Source of the DNA: Dyella sp. EPa41 | Lineage (GTDB): Bacteria > Pseudomonadota > Gammaproteobacteria > Xanthomonadales > Rhodanobacteraceae | Reading direction: 5' to 3' | NCBI RefSeq assembly: GCF_016586165.1 | Contig: NZ_BCPR01000033.1 | Coordinates: forward strand, 1 to 52,129 | DNA length: 52,129 nt | Shown: positions 1-10,929 of the stretch, piece by piece | Numbering within the stretch: the first letter of the stretch is position 1 | Layout: each line of letters starts with the position of its first letter | Notes under the pieces: model-generated | Database searches by the model: none | Told to the model about the DNA's origin: nothing | The model's input: the letters and a program-made list of their open reading frames with translations, nothing else | Position numbers and translations under genes: made by a program

Positions 1-1
1 G

Positions 2-1519
<1,518 letters not shown>

Positions 1520-1573
1520 GGGCAGGATGCCCTTGTCCCGTGCAGGCCATGGATGGCCGGCGACACGGGATCC

Positions 1574-1612
1574 ACGGCCCGCTCGTGACAACATGGGCGG
1601 GCCGTTTGCTTT
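1574..1612 (+). terminator. Intrinsic terminator after lpdA
   Basis: Perfect 9-bp stem ACGGCCCGC (1574-1582) with GCGGGCCGT (1597-1605), 14-base loop, followed by TTGCTTTT. It lies 55 bases after the lpdA stop. Confidence 0.75.
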
Positions 1613-1619
1613 TCCCCCC

Positions 1620-1746
1620 GTCATTCCGGTGAAGGCCGGAATCCAGTAGCGTGACGATCCGATGGCCGCGAACCGGCCAACGGGTTCAGCTTCATCGCGA
1701 CAACCCTACGGTGCCTTCACTGGATTCCGGCCTTTGCCGGAATGAC
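1620..1746. repeat. REP-like inverted repeat pair
   Basis: A 28-base arm at 1620-1647 starting GTCATTCCGG recurs in inverted form at 1719-1746; the arms differ at two adjacent positions (TG against CA) inside a short internal palindrome (CCGG..CCGG). The 71 bases between are unique. Arms of the GTCATTCC..GGAATCCAG type are a widespread chromosomal intergenic repeat in proteobacteria (family knowledge). It fills most of the gap between lpdA and the LOG gene; no gene is present in it. Confidence 0.8.
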
Positions 1747-1778
1747 GTTCGTTCCAACCACGCGCCCCCAAAAATCCC

Positions 1779-2375
1779 ATGCCCCAACCCACCTCTCTTT
1801 GCGTCTATTGCGGCTCCAGCAGCGGCAAGCATCCCGAATACGTCGAGCAGGCCCGCGCCTTCGGCACCGAGATGGCACGGCGGGGCATCGCGCTGGTCTA
1901 CGGCGGCGGCAAGGTCGGCCTGATGGGCACGGTGGCCGATGCGGTGCTGGCGGCGGGCGGCAAGGTCATTGGCGTGATTCCCCGCCAATTGGTCGACCTC
2001 GAGGTCGCGCACGCCGACCTCACCGAACTGGTCGTGGTGGAAACCATGCACCAGCGCAAGACGCGCATGTTCGAACTGTCGGATGCTTTCGTGGCCCTGC
2101 CCGGCGGCTTTGGCACCATGGACGAGATGTTCGAGATGCTCACCTGGGCACAACTCGGCCTGCATCGCTACCCTTGCGCGTTCCTCGACGTGCGCGGCTA
2201 TTACACGCAATTGCGCGCGATGATGGACCACATGGTGGACGAGCGTTTCGTCCGTCCCGAGCAGCGCGAAAGCGTATGGTTCGGTCAGGACATGCAGCAG
2301 CTGTTCGACTGGATGGAAGGCTACCAGGGCAGCCATACGCCCAAGTGGATCGACCGCAGCAGTGTCGAAGCCTGA
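1779..2375 (+). CDS. LOG-family protein (nucleotide 5'-monophosphate phosphoribohydrolase)
   Basis: The family hydrolyses N6-modified AMP or related nucleotide monophosphates to base plus ribose 5-phosphate (cytokinin-activating LOG enzymes and bacterial homologues, TIGR00730). The 198 residues show the Rossmann-like fold with the diagnostic PGGFGTMDE at 108-116, the preceding MHQRKTRM at 90-97 and GGGKVGLMG at 42-50. The start ATG has only a weak ribosome site. Cytosolic. The physiological substrate in this bacterium is unknown; a role in nucleotide housekeeping is more likely than hormone synthesis, but both are inference. It is followed after 37 bases by the YhdH-type reductase. Confidence 0.9.
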   Translation: MPQPTSLCVYCGSSSGKHPEYVEQARAFGTEMARRGIALVYGGGKVGLMGTVADAVLAAGGKVIGVIPRQLVDLEVAHADLTELVVVETMHQRKTRMFELSDAFVALPGGFGTMDEMFEMLTWAQLGLHRYPCAFLDVRGYYTQLRAMMDHMVDERFVRPEQRESVWFGQDMQQLFDWMEGYQGSHTPKWIDRSSVEA

Positions 2376-2412
2376 TTCCGGCGAGAAACACGAACCGACG
2401 TAAGGAACGGCC

Positions 2413-3420
2413 ATGAACACCCCCTCCCCCTTTCGCGCCTTCCGCATCCACAACGACGACGGCGGCTACCGCGGCGGCATCGAGACGATCAGCGCCGATG
2501 CGCTGAGCCCCGGTGAAGTGCTGGTGCAGGTGGCCTATTCCTCGGTCAATTACAAGGACGCGCTGGCCGGCACCGGCAAGGGCAAGATCCTTCGCCAGTA
2601 CCCGCTCAATGGCGGCATTGACGTGGCGGGCACCGTGGTTGCCTCCACCGACCCGGCCTACAAGGAAGGCGATGCCGTGCTTTGCACCGGCAGCGGGCTG
2701 TCCGAAGTGCGCGACGGCGGCTACGGCGAATACGTCCGCCTGCCCTCGGCCTGGACCATTCCGCTGCCCAAGGGCCTCAGCCTGCGCGAAAGCATGATCA
2801 TCGGTACGGCCGGCTTTACGGCCGCGCTCGCCCTGCTGCGCATGGAAGACAACCGGCAGACGCCGGCGCTGGGCCCGCTCGCCGTCACCGGCGCGACGGG
2901 CGGCGTGGGCATGCTGGCCATCGACATCTTCACCCGTGCCGGCTACGCCGTGCATGCGATCAGCGGCAAGAACACGCACTTCGATTTCCTGCGCGACCTG
3001 GGCGCCGCCGAGTGCATCGACCGCCACCAGCTGGCCTTCAGTGGCAAGCCAATGGATTCGGCGCGCTTCGGCGGTGCGCTGGACAATGTCGGCGGCAGCA
3101 TGCTGGCCGGCCTGCTGCCGCTGATCGCGCCCTACGGCAACGTCGCCATCTGCGGCAACGCCGGGGGCATCGGCTTCGAGAGCACCGTGATGCCGTTCAT
3201 CATCCGCGGCGCCAGCCTGCTGGGCATCGCCTCGGCGGGTACCGCGCGGGACATTCGCGACCGCGTGTGGGAGCGTCTCGCCGGCGACTGGAAACCGCAG
3301 CACCTGGAGCGCATCGCCACCCGCGAGGTGACGTTGGAGCAACTGCCGGCTATTTTCGATCACATGCTCGCAGGCGAGTCATTCGGGCGTACTCTGGTGC
3401 GCGTGGGCGCCGTCGCCTGA
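2413..3420 (+). CDS. YhdH/AcuI-family NADPH-dependent acryloyl-CoA reductase / quinone oxidoreductase
   Basis: Zinc-independent medium-chain dehydrogenase/reductase. The 335 residues carry the YhdH-type signature NYKDALAGTGKGKILRQYP (46-64), the cofactor loop VTGATGGVG (158-166) and no catalytic zinc cysteine/histidine set. Characterised relatives reduce acryloyl-CoA to propionyl-CoA with NADPH, so a detoxifying role for electrophilic enoyl-CoA is the best guess. A good ribosome site (AAGGAA) precedes the ATG. It lies 37 bases after the LOG gene and could be cotranscribed with it. Specific substrate not shown by sequence. Confidence 0.9.
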   Translation: MNTPSPFRAFRIHNDDGGYRGGIETISADALSPGEVLVQVAYSSVNYKDALAGTGKGKILRQYPLNGGIDVAGTVVASTDPAYKEGDAVLCTGSGLSEVRDGGYGEYVRLPSAWTIPLPKGLSLRESMIIGTAGFTAALALLRMEDNRQTPALGPLAVTGATGGVGMLAIDIFTRAGYAVHAISGKNTHFDFLRDLGAAECIDRHQLAFSGKPMDSARFGGALDNVGGSMLAGLLPLIAPYGNVAICGNAGGIGFESTVMPFIIRGASLLGIASAGTARDIRDRVWERLAGDWKPQHLERIATREVTLEQLPAIFDHMLAGESFGRTLVRVGAVA

Positions 3421-3429
3421 CCGCCACGC

Positions 3430-3458
3430 TTGGAAGCGCGGCACCTGCGCCTTAGAAT
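3430..3458 (+). promoter_or_regulatory. Sigma-70-type promoter of the PilH-like gene
   Basis: TTGGAA (3430-3435), 17-base spacer, TAGAAT (3453-3458), giving a start site near 3465 and a leader of about 24 bases with AAGGGG upstream of the ATG at 3489. Match to consensus is good in both boxes. Confidence 0.7.
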
Positions 3459-3488
3459 CAAACGAAACAACAAGGGGAATCCCACCTT

Positions 3489-3854
3489 ATGGCACGCATC
3501 CTGATCGTCGACGATTCGCCGTCGCAGCTGTTGGGCATCAAGCGTATCGTCGAGAAGCTCGGGCACGAGGCCCTCACCGCGGAAGATGGCGCGGCGGGTG
3601 TCGAGGCGGCCAGGCGGGAACGCCCCGACCTGATCCTGATGGACGTGGTGATGCCTAACCTCAACGGTTTCCAGGCCACCCGCACCATCAGCAAGGATCC
3701 GGACACTTCGCACATCCCGGTCGTGCTGGTCACCACCAAGGACCAGGAAACCGACAAGGTATGGGGCCTGCGCCAGGGGGCGAAGGCCTACGTCACCAAG
3801 CCGATCAAGGAAGAGGAACTGGTGACCACGCTCAAGGAACTGCTGCCCGCCTGA
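3489..3854 (+). CDS. pilH: Single-domain response regulator, PilH-like
   Basis: CheY-type receiver of 121 residues with no output domain. The acidic pocket D8/D9, phospho-acceptor D52 (LMDVVMP), T82 and K104 (TKP) are all present, so it should be phosphorylated and metal-binding. The stretches MARILIVDDSP at the N-terminus, GFQATR (60-65) and VTTKDQETDKVWG (81-93) are the pattern I know from PilH of the Pseudomonas/Xanthomonas Pil-Chp pathway, which counters PilG in control of type IV pilus extension/retraction. It stands alone here, without pilG, pilI or pilJ, with its own promoter and terminator, so the kinase partner (ChpA-like) must be encoded elsewhere. Assignment to PilH rather than another CheY-like protein is likely, not certain. 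Confidence 0.88.
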   Translation: MARILIVDDSPSQLLGIKRIVEKLGHEALTAEDGAAGVEAARRERPDLILMDVVMPNLNGFQATRTISKDPDTSHIPVVLVTTKDQETDKVWGLRQGAKAYVTKPIKEEELVTTLKELLPA

Positions 3855-3877
3855 CCGAGGCCCAGTGCTCCAAGATG

Positions 3878-3903
3878 AAAACGGCGCCTGGTGGCGCCGT
3901 TTT
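3878..3903. terminator. Bidirectional terminator between the PilH-like gene and cbpA
   Basis: Perfect 11-bp stem AAAACGGCGCC / GGCGCCGTTTT around the loop TGGT. A-tract on one side and T-tract on the other let it stop both the rightward PilH-like transcript and the leftward cbpA transcript. Confidence 0.9.
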
Positions 3904-3926
3904 CCGTTTGGCCGTCCGTACGGCCA

Positions 3927-4826
3927 TCAATGCCGCGGATCGTATCCCTCGAACGCTCCCCTCAGCGCCTCGTACGCCTTGCGTTGTTCGTCGCTTTCCG
4001 CGACCGGCGTGCGAATCGACAACTCCACCAGCTGGTCGCCCGGATGAGCGCCTGGCAGGCCGCGCCCCTTGAGCCTGAGCTTGCGACCGGACTGCGAACC
4101 CGCGGGAATGCGCAGGTCCACCGCGCCCGCCAGCGTAGGCACCGGCACGGTCGCGCCGAGCGCGGCCTCCCACGGCGCGATGGGCAGCACGTGCAACACG
4201 TTGCGGCCGTCCAGCTTGAACCGCGCATCGTCGCGAATGCCGACCTCCAGCAACAGGTCGCCGTTGGCGGCGCCGCCGCTTCCGGCGTGCCCCTGCCCGG
4301 CGAGGCGGATCACCTGGCCCGGCTGGATGCCGGCGGGAATCTTCACTTCCAGCACGCGTTCGCCGCCGTGCCCATCCTGCAGGGCCAGCCGCGTGCGGCC
4401 GCCGTCGAAGGCGGTCTGCAGGTCGATCTGCACATGCGCGTGGACGTCGCCGCCGCGACGCGCACGCGGTGCGCCGCGCGGGCCGCCCGCACTGCGGCCA
4501 AACAGGCTCTCGAAGAAATCGCTGAAGTCGCCGCCGCTGTCGCCACCGAAATCGAAACCGTGGCTCTGGCCCCAGCCCGGCGGCGGACGAAACTGTTCGC
4601 CACCGCGATAACCGCCCGCGCGCAGCTCGTCGTAGGCACGACGCTTCTCGGTGTCACGAAGCACTTCGTTTGCTTCGTTGATCGCCTTGAACTTCTCTTC
4701 CGCGCCCGCTTCCTTGTTGCGGTCGGGATGGTATTTCTTGGCCAGCTTGCGATAGGCGGCCTTGATCTCGGCCTCCGTCGCTTCCGGCTTCACGCCCAGG
4801 ATGTCGTAATAATCTTTGAATTCCAC
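3927..4826 (-). CDS. cbpA: DnaJ-like co-chaperone CbpA family (no zinc finger)
   Basis: J-domain protein that stimulates Hsp70 ATPase. The 299 residues hold a J domain (4-68) with the invariant HPD at 33-35, a Gly/Phe-rich linker (about 72-126) and two DnaJ C-terminal beta domains, but no CxxCxGxG zinc repeats, which separates it from DnaJ and matches CbpA/type II Hsp40. I chose the GTG at 4826 because it begins directly at the conserved [11 protein letters not shown] and has GGGGAG just upstream; the frame stays open 73 codons further but that stretch is Arg/Gly-rich and unlike any J protein. E. coli CbpA also binds DNA; no companion CbpM gene is next to it here. Divergent from the peroxiredoxin gene. 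Confidence 0.92.
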   Translation of the reverse strand: MEFKDYYDILGVKPEATEAEIKAAYRKLAKKYHPDRNKEAGAEEKFKAINEANEVLRDTEKRRAYDELRAGGYRGGEQFRPPPGWGQSHGFDFGGDSGGDFSDFFESLFGRSAGGPRGAPRARRGGDVHAHVQIDLQTAFDGGRTRLALQDGHGGERVLEVKIPAGIQPGQVIRLAGQGHAGSGGAANGDLLLEVGIRDDARFKLDGRNVLHVLPIAPWEAALGATVPVPTLAGAVDLRIPAGSQSGRKLRLKGRGLPGAHPGDQLVELSIRTPVAESDEQRKAYEALRGAFEGYDPRH

Positions 4827-5056
4827 TGCAGCTCCCCGGCGACCGCTCCGCCCCGCGTGGCGTGCGGGAACTATCGCCCTCCCGCCGCCCCGCCGGCAAG
4901 GCAGAACCCGCCTGACTCGTTTGGGTAATGCATGGCGTTGACCGCCACCCTCTCTATGGTGGTTGAGATGGGTGCGAAAGCCACGTGATTCAAGGCGACA
5001 ACCCACCCTGACAGGCGCTAGCATCCGCCTCTTCTCCTCCTGCAAGGCACCTTCCC

Positions 5057-5536
5057 ATGAGCATCCAGGTCGGCCAGGCCCTGCCCGATGTCGAGATCCG
5101 CGCGATCGGCGAAAGCATCGAGCAGACCCATACCGGCGCGCTGTTCGCCGGACGCAAGGTGGTGATGTTCGCCGTGCCGGGCGCCTTCACCCCTACCTGC
5201 TCCAACCGGCACCTGCCCGGCTATGTCCAGCATTACGCCCAGTTCCAGGCGCGCGGCATCGACGTGATGTGCCTGGCGGTGAACGACGCCTATGTGATGC
5301 AGGCCTGGGCGGCATCCCAGCACGTGCCGCACGGCATGCTGATGCTGGCGGACGGCAACGGCAGCTTCACCCGCGCGCTGGGCCTGGAGCTGGATGGCAG
5401 CGGCTATGGCATGGGCCTGCGCTCGCGGCGGTTCGCGCTGTACGCCGAAGATGGCGTGGTGAAGCAGTTGCAGGTCGAAGCACCGGGCGAGTTCCGTGTG
5501 TCTTCGGCCGAGGCGATGCTCGACGCCACGGCCTGA
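5057..5536 (+). CDS. Peroxiredoxin, Prx5 (thioredoxin-fold) type
   Basis: Thiol peroxidase reducing H2O2 and organic hydroperoxides; cytosolic. The 159 residues contain the Prx5 active-site loop PGAFTPTCS (41-49) with peroxidatic Cys48 and a second cysteine at 72 (MCLAVND). Whether that cysteine acts as resolving residue or the enzyme is 1-Cys and uses glutathione/glutaredoxin cannot be settled from sequence. The 230-base gap to divergent cbpA must hold its promoter; the best boxes I see are weak. Ribosome site AAGG about ten bases before the ATG. Confidence 0.92.
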   Translation: MSIQVGQALPDVEIRAIGESIEQTHTGALFAGRKVVMFAVPGAFTPTCSNRHLPGYVQHYAQFQARGIDVMCLAVNDAYVMQAWAASQHVPHGMLMLADGNGSFTRALGLELDGSGYGMGLRSRRFALYAEDGVVKQLQVEAPGEFRVSSAEAMLDATA

Positions 5537-5611
5537 GGCCGGGCTGCATACACTTCAGCTGATCATCGGGGGGAGTAGCCTCGACGCTCCCTTTGCCGCA
5601 GGACGGAAGCC

Positions 5612-5992
5612 ATGAACAGCCGCGTGCACCGGATACCCGGTCCCGATCATCCGATCGAGGTCACACCCGACCCCTCGCATATCGTCGTTCGCATCGCTGG
5701 CCGCGTGCTGGCCGATACACGGTCCGCACTCACCCTGCGCGAAGCGTCCTATCCGCCGGTGCATTACATCCCGCGCAAGGACGTGGACATGTCGCTGCTC
5801 GAACGCACCGATCACCAGACCTACTGCCCCTACAAGGGCGACTGCTCGTACTACAGCATTCCGCTAGGCGGCGACCGCTCGGTCAACGCCGTGTGGACCT
5901 ACGAGCATCCGTATGACGCGGTGGCGCCCATCAAGGACCATCTCGCCTTCTACCCCAACCGGGTCGACGAGATCAGCGTGACGCCCGCCTGA
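5612..5992 (+). CDS. DUF427 domain protein
   Basis: The 126-residue protein is almost entirely one DUF427 domain, recognisable from the core around YCPYKGDCSYYSI (72-84) and the following WTYEHPY segment (near 95-101). The family is widespread in bacteria and fungi; no enzymatic role is established to my knowledge, and none is claimed here. No signal peptide or membrane segment, so cytosolic. A ribosome site AGGACGGA lies close to the ATG. A perfect 7-bp GC hairpin (5983-6000) spans its stop codon without a T-tract. Confidence 0.85.
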   Translation: MNSRVHRIPGPDHPIEVTPDPSHIVVRIAGRVLADTRSALTLREASYPPVHYIPRKDVDMSLLERTDHQTYCPYKGDCSYYSIPLGGDRSVNAVWTYEHPYDAVAPIKDHLAFYPNRVDEISVTPA

Positions 5993-6115
5993 CGGCGGGC
6001 ACGCGGCACGCACTGGCGCAGCCGAACCTGCGCAGGTAACGTCGCCGGGTCCCGCGTCGGCCATCGTGTCGACACCCGTCGGGATGCCGCCCGTCACCCG
6101 CGTCAGGAGCTGTCT

Positions 6116-8116
6116 ATGAAGCCGGAGTGTGCAAGTGCGTTCGTCGTCGCTGCTCTCATCGCTTTCGCTTCGCCCGGCCTCCACGCGCAAGCGGCCTCGC
6201 CCAACGAACAAGGCAGCTTCGTCCTCCACAAGTTCGCGCGGGCCATCGGCAAGGAAACCTACACGCTGGAGCGCAAGGACGGACAGCTGCTGCTCACCTC
6301 GGATTTCCTGTTCACCGATCGTGGCACCCCGGTACCGCTCAAGACCGAATACCGCGCGACCGACGAGGCGCATCCGCTGTCGTTGACGACGCGCGGCAAC
6401 TCCTCGCGTTCCAGCGAATTGAACGACGATTTCGCCATCGATGCGGCGCGCACGCAGGTGTCGCTCGTGCGCGACGGCAAGAAGACGCTCTATCCCGCCA
6501 ACGACCACACCTTCCTGATGGACGGCTATTCGCCGGTCGCCATGCAGCAGATGTTGATGAGGTACTGGCTTGCGCAGGGACATCCCGGGCGCATCGCCGC
6601 ACCGCCGGGCAACGACATCCGCATCCAGCCCACCTCCGACCTGCACATCAAGGTCGCGGATCGGGACGTCACCCTGCATGGCTACCAGGTATCGGGGCTT
6701 GCATGGGGCAGCGAAGCGCTGTGGATGGACGACAACAACCAGTTGGCCGCCCTGGTCACGCGGGACGCGGAGTTCGATCACTTCGAAGCCGTGCGCGACG
6801 CCTATGAGCCGGCGCTGGGCACCTTCATCCAGCGCGCCGCCCATGATGGCCTGTCGACGCTGGCCCAGCTGGCCGCCAAGGGCCGGCAGCCGATCGTGAA
6901 GCGTCTCGTCGTCACGAACGCCACGCTGATCGACGGCACCGGTGCGCCGGCGCAAGACGATGTTTCCGTGTTCATGGAGGACGGGCGCATCACCCGCATC
7001 GCCCACGCCAGAGACCATGCATCGACCAAAGGCTATGACGTCGTCGACGGCCACGGCAAATTCCTGATCCCCGGGCTGTGGGACATGCACGCCCACTACG
7101 AGCAGGTCGAATGGGGGCCGGTGTATCTCGCCTCGGGCATTACCACCGTGCGCGATTGCGGCAACGTGTTCGATTTCATCACCGCGGTACGCGATGCGAT
7201 CGACCAGGGACGCGGCATTGGCCCGCGCATCCTCATCGCAGGCGTGATCGACGGCACCGGGCCGATTGCCTTGGGCGCGGTCATTGCCGACACGCCCGAG
7301 CAGGCCAAGGCATGGGTCAAGCGCTACAAGGACGTCGGCGCGCGGCAGATCAAGATCTACAGCAGCATGAAGCCCGAACTGGTACCGGTGATCACGGCCG
7401 AGGCGCATCGCCTCGGCATGACGGTCACCGGCCACGTACCCGAAGGCATGACATCCGAGCAGGTGGTCAAGGACGGCTTCGACGGCATCAACCACGTTCA
7501 CTTCGTGGCGCGCGACCTGTTGCACATGGAGCGCAACAAGCCGCTTCCCCCGCTGGATTTCACCACGCCGGACGCGACGCGCCAGCTGGCCCTGTTCCGC
7601 GAGCATCACACGGTCATCGATGACACGATCGTCCTGTTCGAGACGCAGATGCATCCGCCATCGACGCCATTGAGCGCGATCGAGCCTGGCATCACGCACG
7701 TGGCTCCCGAACTCGCCGCCGCGCTCGACAGTCCCGGCGTTCCGCCGGAGCGCGCGAAGCGCTACGACTATCTGCTCGCCACCTTGCGCGAACTGCATCG
7801 ACAAGGACTGACCATCGTCGCCGGCACGGACCAGGCCATCCCGGGTTACTCGCTGCACCGTGAACTGGAAATCTACGTCGAGGCCGGCTTTACGCCGATG
7901 GAAGCCCTCATGGCGGCAACCAGCGTACCCGCGCGCGTGATGGGCCTGGAGAACGACGTGGGCACGTTGACCGTGGGCAAGCGCGCCGACATGGTGCTGC
8001 TCGACGGCGATCCGCTCGCCGACATCCACAACACGCGGCGCATCGCGAAAACCATCGAGGCGGGTGCGGTCTACGAGCCGGCGCCGCTTTGGCGATCGGT
8101 GGGCTTCAGGCCGTAA
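6116..8116 (+). CDS. Exported amidohydrolase-superfamily metalloenzyme with N-terminal beta-rich domain
   Basis: 666 residues. The first 26 form a signal peptide ending at a likely AxA-type site (LHAQA), so the protein should be periplasmic. Residues about 260-655 are an amidohydrolase barrel: HAH at 325-327, K413 (KIY, probable carbamylated bridging lysine), H440 (TGHVPEG), H460/H462 and D572 (GTDQ) form a complete binuclear metal site, and the C-terminal KRADMVLLDGDPL strand pair closes the small beta domain. This arrangement resembles exported prolidase/imidazolonepropionase-like hydrolases that cleave amide or C-N bonds in cyclic substrates or dipeptides. Residues about 30-250 are a separate beta-rich region I do not recognise. 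Good ribosome site AGGAG seven bases upstream. Substrate unknown. A strong terminator follows. Confidence 0.88.
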   Translation: MKPECASAFVVAALIAFASPGLHAQAASPNEQGSFVLHKFARAIGKETYTLERKDGQLLLTSDFLFTDRGTPVPLKTEYRATDEAHPLSLTTRGNSSRSSELNDDFAIDAARTQVSLVRDGKKTLYPANDHTFLMDGYSPVAMQQMLMRYWLAQGHPGRIAAPPGNDIRIQPTSDLHIKVADRDVTLHGYQVSGLAWGSEALWMDDNNQLAALVTRDAEFDHFEAVRDAYEPALGTFIQRAAHDGLSTLAQLAAKGRQPIVKRLVVTNATLIDGTGAPAQDDVSVFMEDGRITRIAHARDHASTKGYDVVDGHGKFLIPGLWDMHAHYEQVEWGPVYLASGITTVRDCGNVFDFITAVRDAIDQGRGIGPRILIAGVIDGTGPIALGAVIADTPEQAKAWVKRYKDVGARQIKIYSSMKPELVPVITAEAHRLGMTVTGHVPEGMTSEQVVKDGFDGINHVHFVARDLLHMERNKPLPPLDFTTPDATRQLALFREHHTVIDDTIVLFETQMHPPSTPLSAIEPGITHVAPELAAALDSPGVPPERAKRYDYLLATLRELHRQGLTIVAGTDQAIPGYSLHRELEIYVEAGFTPMEALMAATSVPARVMGLENDVGTLTVGKRADMVLLDGDPLADIHNTRRIAKTIEAGAVYEPAPLWRSVGFRP

Positions 8117-8126
8117 TGGCATGGCC

Positions 8127-8159
8127 AAAGAAAACCCCGGCAATGCCGGGGTTTTCTTT
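8127..8159. terminator. Bidirectional terminator between the amidohydrolase gene and gyrA
   Basis: Perfect 15-bp stem (8127-8141 with 8145-8159), loop AAT, with AAAGAAAA and TTTTCTTT flanks; it can serve both the rightward amidohydrolase gene and the leftward gyrA. Confidence 0.92.
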
Positions 8160-8176
8160 GGTACATCGAACGGCGA

Positions 8177-10792
8177 TCACTCGTTGTCGGTGGAAACGTC
8201 GTCACCGGCAACAGGCAGGTCGCCATCGGTCGCGTCGGGGGCCGAGCCCTCTTCGCCTTCACCGTTCTCGGCTTCCGCGTCGAGACGCACCACGCTCACC
8301 AGCTTCTCGTCGGCCGGCAGGCGAATGAGCGTCACGCCCTGGGTATTGCGGCCCAGCTGCGAGACTTCGGCCACGCGGGTGCGCACCAGCGTGCCCTGGT
8401 CGGAGATCAGCATCATCTCGTGCGCCTCGGTGACCTGCGTCGCGGCCACCAGCGCGCCGTTGCGCTCGGAGCACTGGATGCCGATCACGCCCTGAGTGCC
8501 GCGGCCCTTCTTCGGGAACTCGTCGAGCACGGTGCGCTTGCCGTAGCCACGCTCGGTCGCGGTGAGGATGTCGCCCTCGGCCGCCACGATCAGCGACACC
8601 ACTTCGGCATCGTCGGCCAGCTTCATGCCGCGCACGCCGGTGGCGGTGCGGCCCATCGAACGCACTTCCGATTCGTCGAAGCGCACGGTCTTGCCGTTGG
8701 AGGCGAACAGCAGCACGTCGCTGTTGCCGTCCGTCAGCGCCACGTTGACCAGCGCATCGCCCTCGTCGAGATTGATGGCGATCTTGCCCTTCTGCAGCTG
8801 GAACGCGAACTCGGTAAGCGGCGTCTTCTTCACCGTGCCCTGCTTGGTGGCGAAGAACACGAAGCGGTCTTCGGTGTATTCGCGCACCGGGAGCACGGCC
8901 TGCACCTTCTCGCCCTCGCCCAGCGGCAGCAGGTTCACCATCGGCTTGCCGCGCGCGTTCGGGCCCGACTCCGGCATCTGGTAGACGTTGAGCCAGTACA
9001 CGCGGCCAGTGCTGGTGAAGGTGAGCAGCGTGTCATGGGTGTTCACCACCCACAGCTGCTCGACGAAATCCTCGTCCTTCAACGCCGACGCGGAACGACC
9101 CTTGCCGCCGCGACGCTGCGCGCGATACGTGCTGGCCGGCTGGCGCTTCACGTAACCGGTGTGCGACAGCGTGACGACCACGTCTTCCGGCGCGATCAGG
9201 TCGAGGACGTTGAGGTCTTCCTGCGAATGCTGGATCTCGGTACGGCGCTTGTCGCCGAACTCCTCGTTGATCGCGATGAGTTCCTCGCGGATCACCGCGA
9301 GCAGGCGGGCGGGATCTTCCAGGATCTGGATCAGGCCACGGATGGTCTCCAGCACCTGGCGGTACTCGTCCGAGAGTTTCTCCTGCTCCAGGCCGGTGAG
9401 GCGATGCAGGCGCATGGCCAGGATTTCCTGGGCCTGCACTTCGGACAGCTGGTAGCCCTCGGCCTTGAGGCCGTCGCGCGGATCCATGTCTTCCGGACGC
9501 GAGGCTTCCGCACCCGTCGCCTGCAGCAGCGTGGCCACCATGCCCGGCTGCCACTTGCGCGCGAGCATGCGCTCGCGGGCTTCCTGCGGCGAGGCGGAAG
9601 TGCGGATCAGCTCGATCATCTCGTCGATGTTGGCGAGCGCGACCGTGAGGCCTTCCAGGATGTGCGCACGCGCACGGGCCTTGCGCAGTTCGAAGATGGT
9701 ACGGCGGGTCACCACTTCGCGGCGGTGGCGGATGAACGCCTCGAGGATGTCCTTGAGGTTCAGCAGGCGCGGCTGGCCGTCCAGCAGGGCGACCATGTTG
9801 ATGCCGAACGTGACCTGCAGCTGCGTCTGCTGGAACAGGTTGTTGAGCACCACGTCGGCCATCGCGTCGCGACGGATCTCGATCACCACGCGCATGCCGT
9901 CCTTGTCCGACTCGTCGCGCAGTTCGCTGATGCCCTCGATCTTCTTTTCCTTGACCAGCTCGGCGATCTTCTCGATCAGGCGGGCCTTGTTCACCTGGTA
10001 CGGCAGTTCGTGGACGAGGATCGTCTCGCGGCCGTTCGACTCCGTTTCGATCTCGGTGCGTGCACGCACCAGGATCCGACCGCGACCGGTGCGATAGGCC
10101 TCGACGATGCCGGAGGAGCCGTTGATGATGCCGGCGGTCGGGAAGTCCGGCCCCGGGATGAACTGCATCAGGTCATCGATCGACAACGACGGGTCGTCGA
10201 TCAGGCCGATCGTCGCGGAGATCACCTCGTTGAGATTGTGCGGCGGCACATTGGTGGCCATGCCCACCGCGATGCCGGCCGAACCGTTCACCAGCAGGTT
10301 CGGCACGCGGGTGGGCAGCACCAGCGGCTCTTGTTCGCTTTCGTCGTAGTTGGGACCGAAGTCGACGGTGTCCTTGTCGATATCGGCCAGCAATTCCTGC
10401 GTGAGGCGCGACATGCGCACTTCGGTGTATCGCATCGCCGCGGCGTTGTCGCCGTCGACCGAACCGAAGTTGCCCTGGCCGTCGACCAGCATGTAGCGCA
10501 GCGAGAACGGCTGGGCCATGCGCACGATCGCGTCGTAGACCGAGGCGTCGCCATGCGGGTGGTATTTACCGATGACGTCACCGACCACGCGGGCCGATTT
10601 CTTGTAGGGCTTGTTCCAGGCGTTGCCCAGTTCGTTCATGGCGAACAGGACGCGGCGGTGCACCGGCTTGAGGCCGTCGCGGACATCCGGAAGGGCGCGT
10701 CCCACGATCACGCTCATGGCGTAATCGAGGTAGCTCTGGCGCATCTCGTCTTCGATGTTGACGCGAATGACTTCTTTGGCGAGTTCTGCCAT
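8177..10792 (-). CDS. gyrA: DNA gyrase subunit A
   Basis: Breakage-reunion subunit of gyrase; with GyrB it introduces negative supercoils. 871 residues, close to E. coli GyrA. The catalytic tyrosine is Y122 (RYTE), the C-terminal wrapping domain carries the GyrA box QRRGGKG, and the protein ends in a long acidic tail. The ATG at 10792 starts [17 protein letters not shown] like other GyrA proteins; the frame is open 25 codons further but without similarity. The quinolone-determining region reads HGDASVYD (80-87), numbering identical to E. coli, so residue 83 is Ala instead of the usual Ser/Thr while D87 is kept. Lone gene between the upstream gtrA-like gene and a terminator. Confidence 0.98.
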   Translation of the reverse strand: MAELAKEVIRVNIEDEMRQSYLDYAMSVIVGRALPDVRDGLKPVHRRVLFAMNELGNAWNKPYKKSARVVGDVIGKYHPHGDASVYDAIVRMAQPFSLRYMLVDGQGNFGSVDGDNAAAMRYTEVRMSRLTQELLADIDKDTVDFGPNYDESEQEPLVLPTRVPNLLVNGSAGIAVGMATNVPPHNLNEVISATIGLIDDPSLSIDDLMQFIPGPDFPTAGIINGSSGIVEAYRTGRGRILVRARTEIETESNGRETILVHELPYQVNKARLIEKIAELVKEKKIEGISELRDESDKDGMRVVIEIRRDAMADVVLNNLFQQTQLQVTFGINMVALLDGQPRLLNLKDILEAFIRHRREVVTRRTIFELRKARARAHILEGLTVALANIDEMIELIRTSASPQEARERMLARKWQPGMVATLLQATGAEASRPEDMDPRDGLKAEGYQLSEVQAQEILAMRLHRLTGLEQEKLSDEYRQVLETIRGLIQILEDPARLLAVIREELIAINEEFGDKRRTEIQHSQEDLNVLDLIAPEDVVVTLSHTGYVKRQPASTYRAQRRGGKGRSASALKDEDFVEQLWVVNTHDTLLTFTSTGRVYWLNVYQMPESGPNARGKPMVNLLPLGEGEKVQAVLPVREYTEDRFVFFATKQGTVKKTPLTEFAFQLQKGKIAINLDEGDALVNVALTDGNSDVLLFASNGKTVRFDESEVRSMGRTATGVRGMKLADDAEVVSLIVAAEGDILTATERGYGKRTVLDEFPKKGRGTQGVIGIQCSERNGALVAATQVTEAHEMMLISDQGTLVRTRVAEVSQLGRNTQGVTLIRLPADEKLVSVVRLDAEAENGEGEEGSAPDATDGDLPVAGDDVSTDNE

Positions 10793-10874
10793 CAATCGGC
10801 TTCCCTGATGAAGAAAAGGGTCGCGGCACGCGCACCCTCCGTGCGTGTGCGAGCGACCTGGAAACAACCCATGG

Positions 10875-10880
10875 AGTGTA
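10875..10880 (-). promoter_or_regulatory. Possible extended -10 promoter of gyrA
   Basis: On the minus strand TGTTACACT gives a TGn-extended -10 (TACACT, 10875-10880) 83 bases before the gyrA start; there is no good -35 box at 16-18 bases, so this is tentative. Confidence 0.35.
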
Positions 10881-10929
10881 ACACGTTTGACGTCGAATTC
10901 ACAGTATTTATTGCTTGTGAATCAACAAC

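Noticed and set aside
4827..5045. N-terminal extension of the cbpA frame up to 5045
   Set aside because: The 73 residues are Arg/Gly-rich and unlike J proteins; the GTG at 4826 has a good ribosome site and begins the J domain.
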